A model generated the notes under the pieces. It did no database searches and was not told the origin of the DNA. It was given only the letters and a program-made list of their open reading frames with translations. From Paenibacillus phocaeensis (lineage in GTDB: Bacteria; Bacillota; Bacilli; Paenibacillales; Paenibacillaceae), in NCBI RefSeq assembly GCF_900021165.1, contig NZ_FCOQ01000014.1:38674-80195 (forward strand): 41,522 nucleotides of DNA, in the 5' to 3' direction. Shown in pieces: positions 1 to 9,135 of this stretch (the stretch's first letter is position 1; every line of letters begins with the position of its first letter). Position numbers and translations under genes: made by a program.

Positions 1-1
1 T

Positions 2-844
2 GGATCGGAGAAGAAGGGCTCGCCGGTAAAGAGCTTCGTCCGCTTCTGCGAGCCGAACGTGGAGATTCATGATCACAGCCCGATCGAGGAACCCGACGTA
101 ATCGGCGTCTTCCATGAAGCGCTGCACAAGACGGTAAATGTCCTCAGCGGCTTGAAGCAAGGCGGAACCGTACTGGTGAACTCCACCCGCGATTTCGAGG
201 AGATCCGGCGCGATTTGAAGTACCCTTACGGGACCCTCGCCGTTGTTGACGCGATGGGCATCGCCATCGACGAGCATACGAAGGTCAACACCTCGATGCT
301 GGGGGCGTTGTTCCGGATTTGCGATTTTCTCGATCCCGATTCGATGCGCAAAGTAATTCAGCATACGTTCCAGAAAAAATACCCGCATTTGGTGGAGCCC
401 AATCTGCGTACGTTCGACCGGGGTTATCATGAAGTGCGTTTCCAGACGATCCCGTATCCTGAAGGAGCCCAAGGGATGCGCTTCGAGCGGCCGCAGCCGC
501 TGCTTGGCTATCAGACACAGGCGCCGGGCGGCGTCATCCGCGCGCAAGGCAACAGTCTGCTGAAGGATTTGAGCGGCTCCCGGCAGGGTTTTGTACCGGA
601 GCTGGAGATGGATAGCTGCATCCACTGTGCCAGCTGTGACTCGGTTTGCCCCGATCTGTGCTTTGTGTGGGAATCCGGGGAGGACAAGAAGGGGCGCTCT
701 CAAATGTTCTTGAGCGGCATCGACTATCAATATTGCAAAGGTTGTCTGAAATGCGTGGAAATCTGTCCTACAGGTGCGCTTAGCGTGCGCCGGGAGGAAC
801 CCGGGTATGCCGACAGCCACCGCGTGGCGCACGTCTTTCAATAG
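2..844 (+). CDS. 2-oxoacid:ferredoxin oxidoreductase, fused gamma-delta subunit (5' partial)
   Basis: The reading frame is open to the left edge, so the true start lies outside the window; a GTG at 59 is internal. The first ~170 residues match the gamma domain of the pyruvate/2-ketoisovalerate ferredoxin oxidoreductase family (for example the stretch YPYGTLAVVDAMGIAIDE). The C-terminal ~70 residues are a delta-type ferredoxin domain with two [4Fe-4S] motifs, CIHCASCDSVCP and CKGCLKCVEICP. The enzyme oxidatively decarboxylates a 2-oxoacid to an acyl-CoA and reduces ferredoxin in the cytoplasm; the delta domain carries electrons out. It lies 56 nt before the alpha-beta gene and should form one complex with it. 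Substrate (pyruvate or other) cannot be read from sequence. Family call is secure, substrate is not. Confidence 0.9.
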   Translation, partial: GSEKKGSPVKSFVRFCEPNVEIHDHSPIEEPDVIGVFHEALHKTVNVLSGLKQGGTVLVNSTRDFEEIRRDLKYPYGTLAVVDAMGIAIDEHTKVNTSMLGALFRICDFLDPDSMRKVIQHTFQKKYPHLVEPNLRTFDRGYHEVRFQTIPYPEGAQGMRFERPQPLLGYQTQAPGGVIRAQGNSLLKDLSGSRQGFVPELEMDSCIHCASCDSVCPDLCFVWESGEDKKGRSQMFLSGIDYQYCKGCLKCVEICPTGALSVRREEPGYADSHRVAHVFQ

Positions 845-900
845 AGGTGTCATTCCAAGGTGTTTGAACACGCAGAAGAGCCTAAAGGAGGACTTTATCG

Positions 901-3192
901 ATGTCTATAACCGAAGAGAAAATCACACAAATGAAGCTGGCCGAGCAAACGGCGGCCTTTGAATCCGGCAATGAAGCGGCGGCGATGGCGGCGGCTCAGA
1001 TCAATTACCATGTGATGGGGTATTTTCCGATCACGCCGTCCACGGAGATCGCGCAGATTCTGGATCAGAAGAAAGCGCAAGGATTGCATCAGATCCAGTT
1101 GATTGCGGCGGACGGGGAGCATGGCTCGGCGGGAATCTGCTACGGGGCGGCGCTCGCTGGAGCCCGGGTAGTCAATGCCACCAGCGCCAACGGATTTATG
1201 TATATGATCGAACAGCTGCCGGTGCAGTCCGGGACGCGGTTCCCGATGGTGCTGAACCTGGTCACGCGCGCGATCAGCGGTCCTCTGGATATTCGCGGAG
1301 ATCACTCCGATTTGTATTACGCCCTGAATACCGGCTGGTTAATCCTGACGGCGAGCACACCGCAAGCCGCCTACGACATGAACATCTTGGCGCTGAAGTG
1401 GTCGGAGGATCCGGAGGTGCGGCTGCCTGTGATCGTTGCCTATGACGGATTCTTCACGTCCCACCAGAAACGGAAGTTAAGTTATTTCAAAGACGCCAAG
1501 ACGGTCCGGGCGTTCGTGGGCGAGACGCCGCCTGCCGGATTCGATAACGTTGCCGACCCGTCGCGGCCGATTTCGGTTGGCGCGCATATGAACGGCGATG
1601 ACCTGTTGAACAACCACTACCAGCTGCACCTGGCTCAGGAGCGGGCAGCCGAAGTGTATCAACACATCGCCGCCGAATACAAGGCGATATCGGGACGCGA
1701 TTACCCGGTGCTTGAACAGTATCAAATGGAGGATGCGGAGGTCGCTTTATTCCTGCTGAATTCCGCGGCGGAAACGGCCAAGATGATCGTTGACAAGCTG
1801 CGGGCGCAGGGGGTCAAGGCGGGGCTTATACGACCGAACGTCATCCGGCCTTTCCCGGCGGAGGAGATCCGCACTGCGTTGCGGGGCGTCAAGGCGCTGC
1901 TGGTAGGGGAACGCGCGGATTCCTACGGCGGCAAGGGCGCCAATATGACACATGAAATCCGCTCCGCGTTAAAGTTGGATCCGGCCAACCAAACGATCGT
2001 TTTATCGCGCGTGTTTGGCCTGGGCGGCAAAGACTTCTATCCGGATGAAGCGGAAGCGTTCTTTGAGCTGGCCATCGACGCGATGAATCAGGGCAAGGCC
2101 GCGGTGCCCTTCGATTATTTCGGGCAGGTACCCGGCGATCCGGTTCACGAGCTCAGACCGCTGTTGACGCCGCAGCACGGCGATGCCTTTAACAGCGGGC
2201 TGATCCAGGTGGCGCCGGACGAAGCGACCGGCAAGCTGAAGGTGAAGCTGCCGCCGCTGCGCAGCCTGACGGCGAAGCCGAAGCGGCTGGCGCCGGGCCA
2301 TGGCGCTTGTCCGGGCTGCAGCGCGATTTCTTCGCTGGAGCTATTTTACAAAGGCATTGAAGGCGACGTTGTGACGTTGGTTCAAACCGGCTGCACGTAC
2401 GTCGTGACGGCCGGGTACCCTTACACCTCGCACAAGCAAACGTTCGTGCACAACCTGTTCCAGAACGGGGCGGCGACGGTTGCCGGCGTCGTCGAGGCTT
2501 TCTGGGAACGGAAGCGCCGCGGCGAGATCGATGTCTCGGACAACGTGACTTTCATCATGGTGACCGGTGACGGCGGGATGGACATCGGGATGGGGCCGGC
2601 GATCGGCTCGGCGCTCAGGAACCATAAGATGATTATTTTGGAATACGACAATGAAGGGTATATGAACACCGGCTCCCAGCTCTCCTACTCCACGCCGCTG
2701 GGTCATCAGACCAGCACGTCCGGTGTAGGCAAGGCGCAGAAAGGGAAGGCGTTCCACCACAAGGATACCCCGCAGATCATGGCGGCGACGAACATCCCGT
2801 ATGTGTTCACCGGGGCGGAGGCATTTCCGCAGGACCTGATCGCGAAGGCAGCCAAAGCGCATTGGTACGCACAGCATGAAGGCCTGGTGTACGGGAAGCT
2901 GCTCAGCACCTGTCCGCTGAACTGGCGGTCCGAGGACCAACTCGGTACAACCGTCTTGCAGACGGCGGTAGACTCCTGCTTCTTCCCGTTGTACGAAATC
3001 GAGCATGGCGTGACGAATATCACCTACAATCCCGAGGCGAAAAACAAGCGGATCTCGCCGCAGGAATGGCTGAAGATGATGGGCAAGACGAAGCACATGC
3101 TGCAGGATCAGGAGCTGCTGGACGCGTTCGAGGAAGAAGTCAACCGGCGCTGGGAGCGGCTGAAGGTGAAGCACGAAAGCCCGCTGCTCTAA
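901..3192 (+). CDS. 2-oxoacid:ferredoxin oxidoreductase, fused alpha-beta subunit
   Basis: A 763-residue fusion. Residues ~1-440 are the alpha (pyrimidine-binding and transketolase-like) part, with YFPITPSTE near residue 41. Residues ~460-763 are the beta, thiamine-diphosphate-binding part: CPGC near 470 begins the beta-subunit cluster cysteines, and GDGGMDIG near 556 followed by a downstream Asn is the TPP/Mg motif. With the preceding gamma-delta protein this gives all four domains of a PFOR-type enzyme in two polypeptides. The start has an excellent AAAGGAGG about 8 nt upstream. The next gene, a hydrogenase subunit, begins 37 nt after the stop, so ferredoxin reduction and hydrogenase are probably co-transcribed. 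Pyruvate is the likeliest substrate by context only. Confidence 0.9.
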   Translation: MSITEEKITQMKLAEQTAAFESGNEAAAMAAAQINYHVMGYFPITPSTEIAQILDQKKAQGLHQIQLIAADGEHGSAGICYGAALAGARVVNATSANGFMYMIEQLPVQSGTRFPMVLNLVTRAISGPLDIRGDHSDLYYALNTGWLILTASTPQAAYDMNILALKWSEDPEVRLPVIVAYDGFFTSHQKRKLSYFKDAKTVRAFVGETPPAGFDNVADPSRPISVGAHMNGDDLLNNHYQLHLAQERAAEVYQHIAAEYKAISGRDYPVLEQYQMEDAEVALFLLNSAAETAKMIVDKLRAQGVKAGLIRPNVIRPFPAEEIRTALRGVKALLVGERADSYGGKGANMTHEIRSALKLDPANQTIVLSRVFGLGGKDFYPDEAEAFFELAIDAMNQGKAAVPFDYFGQVPGDPVHELRPLLTPQHGDAFNSGLIQVAPDEATGKLKVKLPPLRSLTAKPKRLAPGHGACPGCSAISSLELFYKGIEGDVVTLVQTGCTYVVTAGYPYTSHKQTFVHNLFQNGAATVAGVVEAFWERKRRGEIDVSDNVTFIMVTGDGGMDIGMGPAIGSALRNHKMIILEYDNEGYMNTGSQLSYSTPLGHQTSTSGVGKAQKGKAFHHKDTPQIMAATNIPYVFTGAEAFPQDLIAKAAKAHWYAQHEGLVYGKLLSTCPLNWRSEDQLGTTVLQTAVDSCFFPLYEIEHGVTNITYNPEAKNKRISPQEWLKMMGKTKHMLQDQELLDAFEEEVNRRWERLKVKHESPLL

Positions 3193-3229
3193 GGCTGGCG
3201 GCCGGACGATGAAGGGAGAGGATTCGAAG

Positions 3230-3733
3230 ATGGAAGAGACTTGCCGTTGTGCGGAGGATCAGGAGCGGTTGGCCCGGGTTGGGGAAATAATCGATCAGTT
3301 CCGTACGCTGCCGGGCGCGTTGATCCCGGTTCTCCACGAAATTCAGGATTTATACGGCTACCTGCCGGAAGAGGCGCTGCAGGTCGTTTCTCGGGAACTG
3401 GAAATGCCGATGGCCGAAATCTACGGGGTAGCGACGTTTTATTCGTTTTTCTCGCTCGAGCCGAAGGGAGAGCACGTGATTCACGTCTGCATGGGCACGG
3501 CCTGCTACATTAAGGGAGCCCAAGGGGTGCTGGACCGCCTGAGCCAGGAGTTGGACGTTCCGGTGCAAGGGACGACGGCCGACGGGAAATTTACGCTGGA
3601 AGCCACCCGCTGTCTGGGGGCTTGCGGTTTGGCGCCGGTTATGACGATCGGGGAGAAAGTGCATGGCCGGCTGACGCCGGGCGAAATACCGAAAATTCTG
3701 AAGCAAATGCGCACGCCTGTAGAGACGCATTAG
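3230..3733 (+). CDS. hydC: [FeFe] hydrogenase subunit HydC, NuoE-like [2Fe-2S] protein
   Basis: 167 residues with the thioredoxin-like [2Fe-2S] fold of the NuoE/HydC family. The four ligands are seen as CMGTAC and, about 40 residues on, CLGAC. In NAD-dependent bifurcating hydrogenases this subunit relays electrons beside the flavin subunit. I place the start at ATG 3230 because GGGAGAGG stands about 10 nt upstream; an in-frame ATG at 3209 has no comparable ribosome site and would use that same SD as coding sequence. It lies between the oxidoreductase and the NuoF-like gene, with short gaps, in one apparent operon. It could be mistaken for complex I subunit E, but no other complex I genes are present and hydA follows. 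Confidence 0.9.
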   Translation: MEETCRCAEDQERLARVGEIIDQFRTLPGALIPVLHEIQDLYGYLPEEALQVVSRELEMPMAEIYGVATFYSFFSLEPKGEHVIHVCMGTACYIKGAQGVLDRLSQELDVPVQGTTADGKFTLEATRCLGACGLAPVMTIGEKVHGRLTPGEIPKILKQMRTPVETH

Positions 3734-3749
3734 GGGGGAGGTTGGAACG

Positions 3750-5636
3750 ATGAAAACGTTGTTGGATCTTGAAAGCATCCGAACGGCGCAGTTGAACCGG
3801 CTGGTCCGCCGCAAGCTGGGCAAGGCCGGGGCTGACGAAGGGGGCGTCGCTGAGCGTTCCGTCATGATCTGCGGCGGCACAGGCTGCGCTTCCTCGGATT
3901 CCATGCTCATCGCGGAAGCGTTCGAGCAGGCGGTGGCCAGCCAAGGGATTCAGGACAAAATCGAGGTTGTCCGGACGGGTTGTTTTGGGCTCTGCGAGCT
4001 CGGGCCGGTCGTGATCGTTTATCCGGAAGAGGTGTTCTACAACCGGGTGCAGGTGAAGGATGTGGCGGAGATCGTCGACAAGCATCTGCTCCAAGGCAAA
4101 ATCGTTACTCGCCTCGTCTATCAACAGTCGCTGAGCGAGGACGGGCAGATCAAGCCGCTGCATGAGGTTGAGTTCTTCCGCAAACAGCAGCGGATCGCCT
4201 TGAGGAATTGCGGCACGATCGATCCGGAGGACATCGACGAATATATCGCAATGAACGGGTACAAAGCGCTGCATAATGTCTTGACGACCTTGGAGCCGGC
4301 GGAGGTCGTGAACCAGGTGAAGGAAGCGGGCCTCCGCGGACGCGGGGGCGGCGGGTTCCCGACCGGGATCAAGTGGGAGACGGCGGCAAGGCAGCGGACG
4401 GGGCAAAAATACATCATATGCAACGCCGATGAAGGCGACCCTGGCGCATTTATGGACCGCTCGATCCTCGAAGGCGACCCGCACTCCGTGCTGGAAGGCA
4501 TGGCGATTGCCGGTTATGCCATTGGAGCGAACCACGGCTTCATTTACGTCCGGGCGGAGTATCCAATCGCCGTGCGGCGGGTGCAGGCGGCGATTAAGCA
4601 GGCCCGGGACTATGGGCTGCTGGGTGAAGACTTGTTCGGCAGCGGCTTTTCCTTCGACATCAGCGTCCGTCTGGGAGCGGGGGCGTTCGTCTGCGGGGAA
4701 GAGACGGCGCTGATGAATTCTGTCGAAGGCAAGCGCGGCATGCCGAACCCGAAGCCGCCGTTCCCGGCCGTCAGCGGGTTGTGGGGGCAGCCGACGATTA
4801 TCAACAATGTGGAGACGCTGGCCAACGTGCCGATCATTTTGCTGAAGGGCGCTTCGTGGTATGCGGGGATCGGGACGGAAAAAAGCAAAGGCACCAAGGT
4901 CTTCGCCTTAGGCGGCAAAGTCGTCAACACCGGGCTGGTGGAGGTGCCGATGGGGATTACGCTGCGCGAGGTCATTTACGAAATCGGTGGCGGGATTCCC
5001 GGCGGCAAGGCGTTTAAGGCGGTGCAGACCGGGGGGCCATCCGGCGGCTGCTTAACGAGCGAGCATCTCGATCGTCCCATCGATTACGATACACTGCTCA
5101 GCCTGGGTTCCATGATGGGCTCCGGCGGTATGCTGGTGATGGATGAAGAGACCTGTATGGTCGACGTGGCCCGGTATTACCTTGACTTTACGCGCGATGA
5201 ATCGTGCGGGAAGTGCGCCCCGTGCCGGATCGGCACCAAACGCCTGCTGGAGATTTTGGAGAAAATCACGGAAGGCAAAGGAACGATGGAGGATCTGGAT
5301 GCGCTGGAGGAGTTGTCCGAGCAGATCAAGGCGGCTTCGCTTTGCGGGCTCGGCCAAACAGCGCCGAATCCGGTGCTGTCGACGCTGAACTATTTTCGCG
5401 AGGAATATATCGCCCATGTGGTCGACAAGAAATGTCCGTCCGGCGTATGCCGCTCGTTGCTTACGTATACGATCGATGCGGAGAAATGCCGCGGCTGTAC
5501 CCTGTGCGCCCGGAAATGTCCGGCGGAAGCGATCACGGGCGAGATGAAAGAGGCGCATGTGATTGATCCGCAGCTATGCATCAAATGCGGAATCTGCTTC
5601 GACAGCTGCAAATTTGCTGCAATTTACAAGAGCTAA
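3750..5636 (+). CDS. hydB: [FeFe] hydrogenase subunit HydB, NuoF-like flavoprotein
   Basis: 628 residues with the full HydB layout. An N-terminal thioredoxin-like [2Fe-2S] domain has Cys 41, 46, 78 and 82. A NuoF core follows, with the FMN/NADH glycine-rich GRGGGGFPTG at 197-206, then an SLBB region, then the [4Fe-4S] motif CGKCAPC near 487 with its distal Cys in SLCGLG. The C-terminus is a 2x[4Fe-4S] ferredoxin domain (CRGCTLCARKCP, CIKCGICFDSC). This is the NAD(H)-binding subunit where, in characterised HydABC enzymes, electrons from NADH and ferredoxin are joined or split. The C-terminal ferredoxin domain and the length distinguish it from respiratory NuoF (about 430-450 residues). GGGGGGAGG lies 8-9 nt before the ATG. 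Confidence 0.93.
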   Translation: MKTLLDLESIRTAQLNRLVRRKLGKAGADEGGVAERSVMICGGTGCASSDSMLIAEAFEQAVASQGIQDKIEVVRTGCFGLCELGPVVIVYPEEVFYNRVQVKDVAEIVDKHLLQGKIVTRLVYQQSLSEDGQIKPLHEVEFFRKQQRIALRNCGTIDPEDIDEYIAMNGYKALHNVLTTLEPAEVVNQVKEAGLRGRGGGGFPTGIKWETAARQRTGQKYIICNADEGDPGAFMDRSILEGDPHSVLEGMAIAGYAIGANHGFIYVRAEYPIAVRRVQAAIKQARDYGLLGEDLFGSGFSFDISVRLGAGAFVCGEETALMNSVEGKRGMPNPKPPFPAVSGLWGQPTIINNVETLANVPIILLKGASWYAGIGTEKSKGTKVFALGGKVVNTGLVEVPMGITLREVIYEIGGGIPGGKAFKAVQTGGPSGGCLTSEHLDRPIDYDTLLSLGSMMGSGGMLVMDEETCMVDVARYYLDFTRDESCGKCAPCRIGTKRLLEILEKITEGKGTMEDLDALEELSEQIKAASLCGLGQTAPNPVLSTLNYFREEYIAHVVDKKCPSGVCRSLLTYTIDAEKCRGCTLCARKCPAEAITGEMKEAHVIDPQLCIKCGICFDSCKFAAIYKS

Positions 5637-5654
5637 AGGGGGGAGCGTTCGAGG

Positions 5655-7391
5655 ATGGATACGGTGAAACTATGGATTGATGAAATGGAAACAGAAGTAC
5701 CGAAGGGAACGACGGTGCTCCAGGCAGCCCGCGGACTAGGCATTCACATTCCGACCCTTTGCCATCTGCAGGGCATGAACCACCCGTCTAGCTGCCGCGT
5801 TTGCTTGGTGGAGTCGGGTCCTCGCCTGATCGCTTCGTGCACGTTGGTCGCCGAGGACGGCATGCAGATTCGGACGAATACGCCGCGGGTGCGCAAAGCC
5901 CGCAAGACGACGGTCGAGCTGATCCTGTCGGATCATAATCGGGAATGCCTCACCTGCCTGCGCAGCGGAACGTGCGAGCTGCAGGAGGTGGCGAATCAGA
6001 TTGGGGTGCGCGACGTGCGATATGCGGGAGGCAAGGCGCGGTCGACGGTCGATATCTCGTCGCCGTCGATCGTGCGCGACACGTCCAAATGTCTGCTGTG
6101 CGGCCGGTGCGTCGCGGTCTGCAGCGAGGTGCAGACCGTCGGGGCTATCGGATTCATGAACCGCGGGTTCGACACAGTGATTGGACCGGCCTTGGGTCGG
6201 CCGATTGGCGAGTCGGTCTGCGTCAACTGCGGGCAATGCATCATGGCTTGTCCGGTCGGCGCGCTGCAAGAGCGGGAGAATGTGGCCGACGTGTGGCAGG
6301 CGATTGCCGACCCGCATCAATTCGTCGTGGTGCAAACGGCACCGGCGGTGCGCGTCGCTTTAGGCGAGGAATTCGGGATGCCGATCGGCACGCGAGTGAC
6401 GGGCAAGATGGTTGCGGCGCTCCGGCGGCTTGGCTTCAACAAGGTGTTCGACACCGATTTTGGCGCCGATTTGACGATTATGGAGGAGGGCACCGAGCTG
6501 ATGCATCGGTTGGCGACCGGGGAGAACCTGCCGTTGATGACGTCTTGTTGCCCCGGCTGGGTGAAGTTTGTCGAGCATAACTTCCCGGATCTGCTGGAGA
6601 ATTTGTCGAGCTGCAAATCGCCGCATGAGATGGAAGGGGCGATGATCAAGAGTTACTTTGCCCAGACGATGGGGATCAACCCGGGGAATATCGTTGTTGT
6701 GTCCATCATGCCGTGTACGGCGAAGAAGTTCGAAGGGCAGCGAGAAGAGCTGGCCAGCGAATCGCGGCAGGACATCGATTACGTGCTGACGACAAGGGAG
6801 CTCGCGCAGATGATCAAAGAGGCGGGGATTGATTTTGTGAACTTGCGCGGCGAAGCGTTCGACAATCCGTTTGGCGAGGCTTCGGGGGCCGGCGTAATCT
6901 TCGGCGCAACCGGCGGGGTAGCCGAGGCGGCGCTGCGGACGGTGTTCGAGCTGGTGGCCGGCGAAGAGCTTGAGACGGTGGAATACACCGCCGTGCGAGG
7001 GATGGACGGAATCAAGGAGACGACGGTGGAGCTGCCGGACGGCCGAAAGATTCACACCGCCGTCGTTCACGGGCTCGGCAACGCCCGGAAGCTGATGTCG
7101 ATGATTCAGTCCGGTCAGCGCCGGTATGAATTCATCGAGGTGATGGCCTGCTCGGGCGGGTGTATTTGCGGCGGCGGGCAGCCGTTTGTGGATGCCCGCC
7201 TGCGGGATACGCTCGACGTGAAGGCAGCCCGGGCCAAGGCCATTTACGACGAGGACGAAGCGTCTACGGTTCGCAAATCGCATAAGAACCCGTATATCCA
7301 GCAGATTTACCGCGAGTTTTTGGAGAAGCCGAATAGCCATAAGAGCCATATGCACTTGCACACGCACTATTTGGTGCGCTCCCGCTATTAG
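5655..7391 (+). CDS. hydA: [FeFe] hydrogenase catalytic subunit HydA
   Basis: 578 residues with the M3 layout of clostridial hydrogenase CpI. The N-terminal plant-type [2Fe-2S] has Cys 36, 47, 50, 62; the His-Cys [4Fe-4S] has His 94 and Cys 98, 101, 107; two ferredoxin clusters have Cys 146-156 and 189-199. The H-cluster signatures are TSCCPGW (296-302), MPCTAKK (352-358) and MACSGGC (497-503). Cys 299, 354, 499 and 503 fall where the CpI ligands lie, and Cys 298 corresponds to the proton-transfer cysteine, so the active site looks intact. A small-subunit-like tail follows. An extra cysteine (505) lies in the third loop. With HydB and HydC it should form a cytoplasmic trimer making H2 from NADH plus reduced ferredoxin, or running in reverse. 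SD GGGGGGAG precedes the ATG by about 10 nt. Confidence 0.96.
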   Translation: MDTVKLWIDEMETEVPKGTTVLQAARGLGIHIPTLCHLQGMNHPSSCRVCLVESGPRLIASCTLVAEDGMQIRTNTPRVRKARKTTVELILSDHNRECLTCLRSGTCELQEVANQIGVRDVRYAGGKARSTVDISSPSIVRDTSKCLLCGRCVAVCSEVQTVGAIGFMNRGFDTVIGPALGRPIGESVCVNCGQCIMACPVGALQERENVADVWQAIADPHQFVVVQTAPAVRVALGEEFGMPIGTRVTGKMVAALRRLGFNKVFDTDFGADLTIMEEGTELMHRLATGENLPLMTSCCPGWVKFVEHNFPDLLENLSSCKSPHEMEGAMIKSYFAQTMGINPGNIVVVSIMPCTAKKFEGQREELASESRQDIDYVLTTRELAQMIKEAGIDFVNLRGEAFDNPFGEASGAGVIFGATGGVAEAALRTVFELVAGEELETVEYTAVRGMDGIKETTVELPDGRKIHTAVVHGLGNARKLMSMIQSGQRRYEFIEVMACSGGCICGGGQPFVDARLRDTLDVKAARAKAIYDEDEASTVRKSHKNPYIQQIYREFLEKPNSHKSHMHLHTHYLVRSRY

Positions 7392-7399
7392 GGGATAAC

Positions 7400-7452
7400 C
7401 GTTGCGAGGTGCGCGATATGTGTTTACAACCGATGCCGCGCGCTTCGCAACG
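7400..7452 (+). promoter_or_regulatory. Long stem-loop between hydA and hydG
   Basis: Positions 7400-7415 and 7437-7452 form a 16-bp stem (14 Watson-Crick pairs and two G-U wobbles as RNA) around a 21-nt loop. No T-run follows directly, so it is not a standard terminator. It may protect the hydA message end, be a processing site, or reduce read-through into the maturase gene. The pairing is visible; the role is inferred. Confidence 0.6.
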
Positions 7453-7488
7453 ATGCAGACTTTTGGTATCTAACAGGGAGGGATGGGG

Positions 7489-8928
7489 ATGAGTAGATCA
7501 AATCAATGGGAGGCGGCGGAATTCATTCGGGATGAAACGATCGTATCGGCGCTTGCCTACGGGTCGCAGCTAGCCCGCGACCGCAAGAAGGTGCTGGCGA
7601 TTCTGGAGCGTGCCCGGGCCGCCAAAGGCATCACTGCGGCGGAAGCCGCCGTCCTGTTAAATGTGGAGGACGATGTGCTGCTGGAGGAGATTTACCATGC
7701 GGCCCGCGAGGTGAAGGAACGGATTTATGGGAATCGGATCGTTCTGTTTGCTCCGTTATACGTTAGCAACTTCTGCGTTAATAACTGCGAATACTGCGGA
7801 TATAAGCAGTCTAATGAGGGGATGGTTCGCCGGCGTTTGAACCGGGAGGAGTTGATCCAGGAGGTCGAGGTGCTGCAGCAAATGGGGCACAAGCGGCTGG
7901 CGCTGGAGGCTGGGGAGGATCCGGAGCATTGCCCGATCGATTACATTCTTGAATGCATCGAGACGATCTACTCGGTGAAGGTCGATAACGGTAGCATCCG
8001 CCGGATTAACGTCAATATCGCCGCGACGACGGTGGAGGATTACCGCAAACTGGCGAACGTCGGGATTGGAACCTACATCCTGTTCCAGGAGACGTACCAC
8101 CGTCCGACGTACAGCCGGATGCACCAGCAAGGTCCCAAACGCGATTACGACTGGCATACGACGGCGATGGACCGGGCGATGCGGGCCGGCATCGACGACG
8201 TTGGGGTTGGGGTATTGTACGGATTGTATGATCACAAATACGAGACGATCGCTATGCTGATGCATGCCGAGCATCTGGAAGCAACGTTCGGGTGCGGGCC
8301 GCACACGGTTTCGGTCCCGCGCCTTCGGGCGGCGGACGGCGTTGATCTGAACAGCTTTCCGTATCTCGTGAACGATCATGAGTTCAAGAAGATCGTGGCT
8401 GTGTTACGGCTCGCGGTGCCTTATGCCGGCATGATCCTGTCCACACGGGAAGATGCGGAGTTCCGCGACGAGGTGATCAAGTTGGGGATTTCCCAGATCA
8501 GCGCAGGCTCTTGCACCGGTGTCGGCGGGTATACGGACACGTATGGAAGCGAGGGTATGGTGTGCCCCGGCGGCGGGGATACCGCGCAGTTCGAAGTCGG
8601 CGATCACCGCTCACCGCTGGAGATGATCAAGTCGCTGTGCCGGGACGGCTATATCCCGAGCTACTGCACGGCTTGTTATCGGGAGGGTCGAACGGGCGAC
8701 CGTTTTATGCGCTTGGCCAAATCGGGCCAGATCCACAACGTCTGCCACCCGAACGCGCTGCTAACCCTGCAGGAGTATCTGCTTGACTACGGGGATGACG
8801 AAGCCCGGGAGATGGGAGCCACGCTGATCAAAAACAATCTTCGCCGCATCCCCAAAGCGTCCGCCCGCGATGCGACGATCAACCGCCTGCAGCGCATCCA
8901 GAATGGGGAGCGGGACTTGCGGTTCTAA
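7489..8928 (+). CDS. hydG: [FeFe] hydrogenase maturase HydG (radical SAM, CO/CN- synthesis)
   Basis: 479 residues. The radical-SAM cluster motif CX3CX2C is CVNNCEYC at 96-103. Near the C-terminus is CTAC followed by exactly 22 residues and Cys, the CX2CX22C motif that binds the auxiliary cluster in HydG. This pattern separates HydG from its tyrosine-lyase relative ThiH. HydG cleaves tyrosine to p-cresol and makes the CO and cyanide ligands of the H-cluster. I choose ATG 7489 over ATG 7483 because the GGGAGGG at 7476-7482 touches the earlier ATG but sits about 6 nt from the later one. It follows hydA on the same strand across a 97-nt gap holding a strong stem-loop, and ends in a terminator. 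Confidence 0.95.
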   Translation: MSRSNQWEAAEFIRDETIVSALAYGSQLARDRKKVLAILERARAAKGITAAEAAVLLNVEDDVLLEEIYHAAREVKERIYGNRIVLFAPLYVSNFCVNNCEYCGYKQSNEGMVRRRLNREELIQEVEVLQQMGHKRLALEAGEDPEHCPIDYILECIETIYSVKVDNGSIRRINVNIAATTVEDYRKLANVGIGTYILFQETYHRPTYSRMHQQGPKRDYDWHTTAMDRAMRAGIDDVGVGVLYGLYDHKYETIAMLMHAEHLEATFGCGPHTVSVPRLRAADGVDLNSFPYLVNDHEFKKIVAVLRLAVPYAGMILSTREDAEFRDEVIKLGISQISAGSCTGVGGYTDTYGSEGMVCPGGGDTAQFEVGDHRSPLEMIKSLCRDGYIPSYCTACYREGRTGDRFMRLAKSGQIHNVCHPNALLTLQEYLLDYGDDEAREMGATLIKNNLRRIPKASARDATINRLQRIQNGERDLRF

Positions 8929-8952
8929 GTCGAGCCGCTGGATGCAAACTGC

Positions 8953-8995
8953 AAAAGCCTTCAATCCCGCCTAATGGCGGCGTTGAAGGCTTTTT
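8953..8995 (+). terminator. Rho-independent terminator after hydG
   Basis: AAAAGCCTTCAA pairs with TTGAAGGCTTTT around an 18-nt loop that itself contains CCGCC/GGCGG, followed by a T-run. It closes the plus-strand hydrogenase operon 25 nt after the hydG stop. Confidence 0.88.
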
Positions 8996-9135
8996 GGTCG
9001 TGAATCGGTTGCTGGCGCCGGCAGGTTGACCAACCGACAACCCGTCCTGTGGCCCACCCTATTCCACTTGCCAACGCACAGGGCTCGATTCATGCGTACG
9101 AACCGGAAGAACCGCACATACCGCACGACCCCCGG

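Noticed and set aside
3209..3229. Earlier ATG start for hydC
   Set aside because: The segment contains the ribosome site of the ATG at 3230 and has no SD of its own.
3639..4535. Long minus-strand frames opposite hydB, hydA, ftsH and spoIIE
   Set aside because: They are antisense shadows in GC-rich coding sequence, with Arg/His-rich products and no SD.
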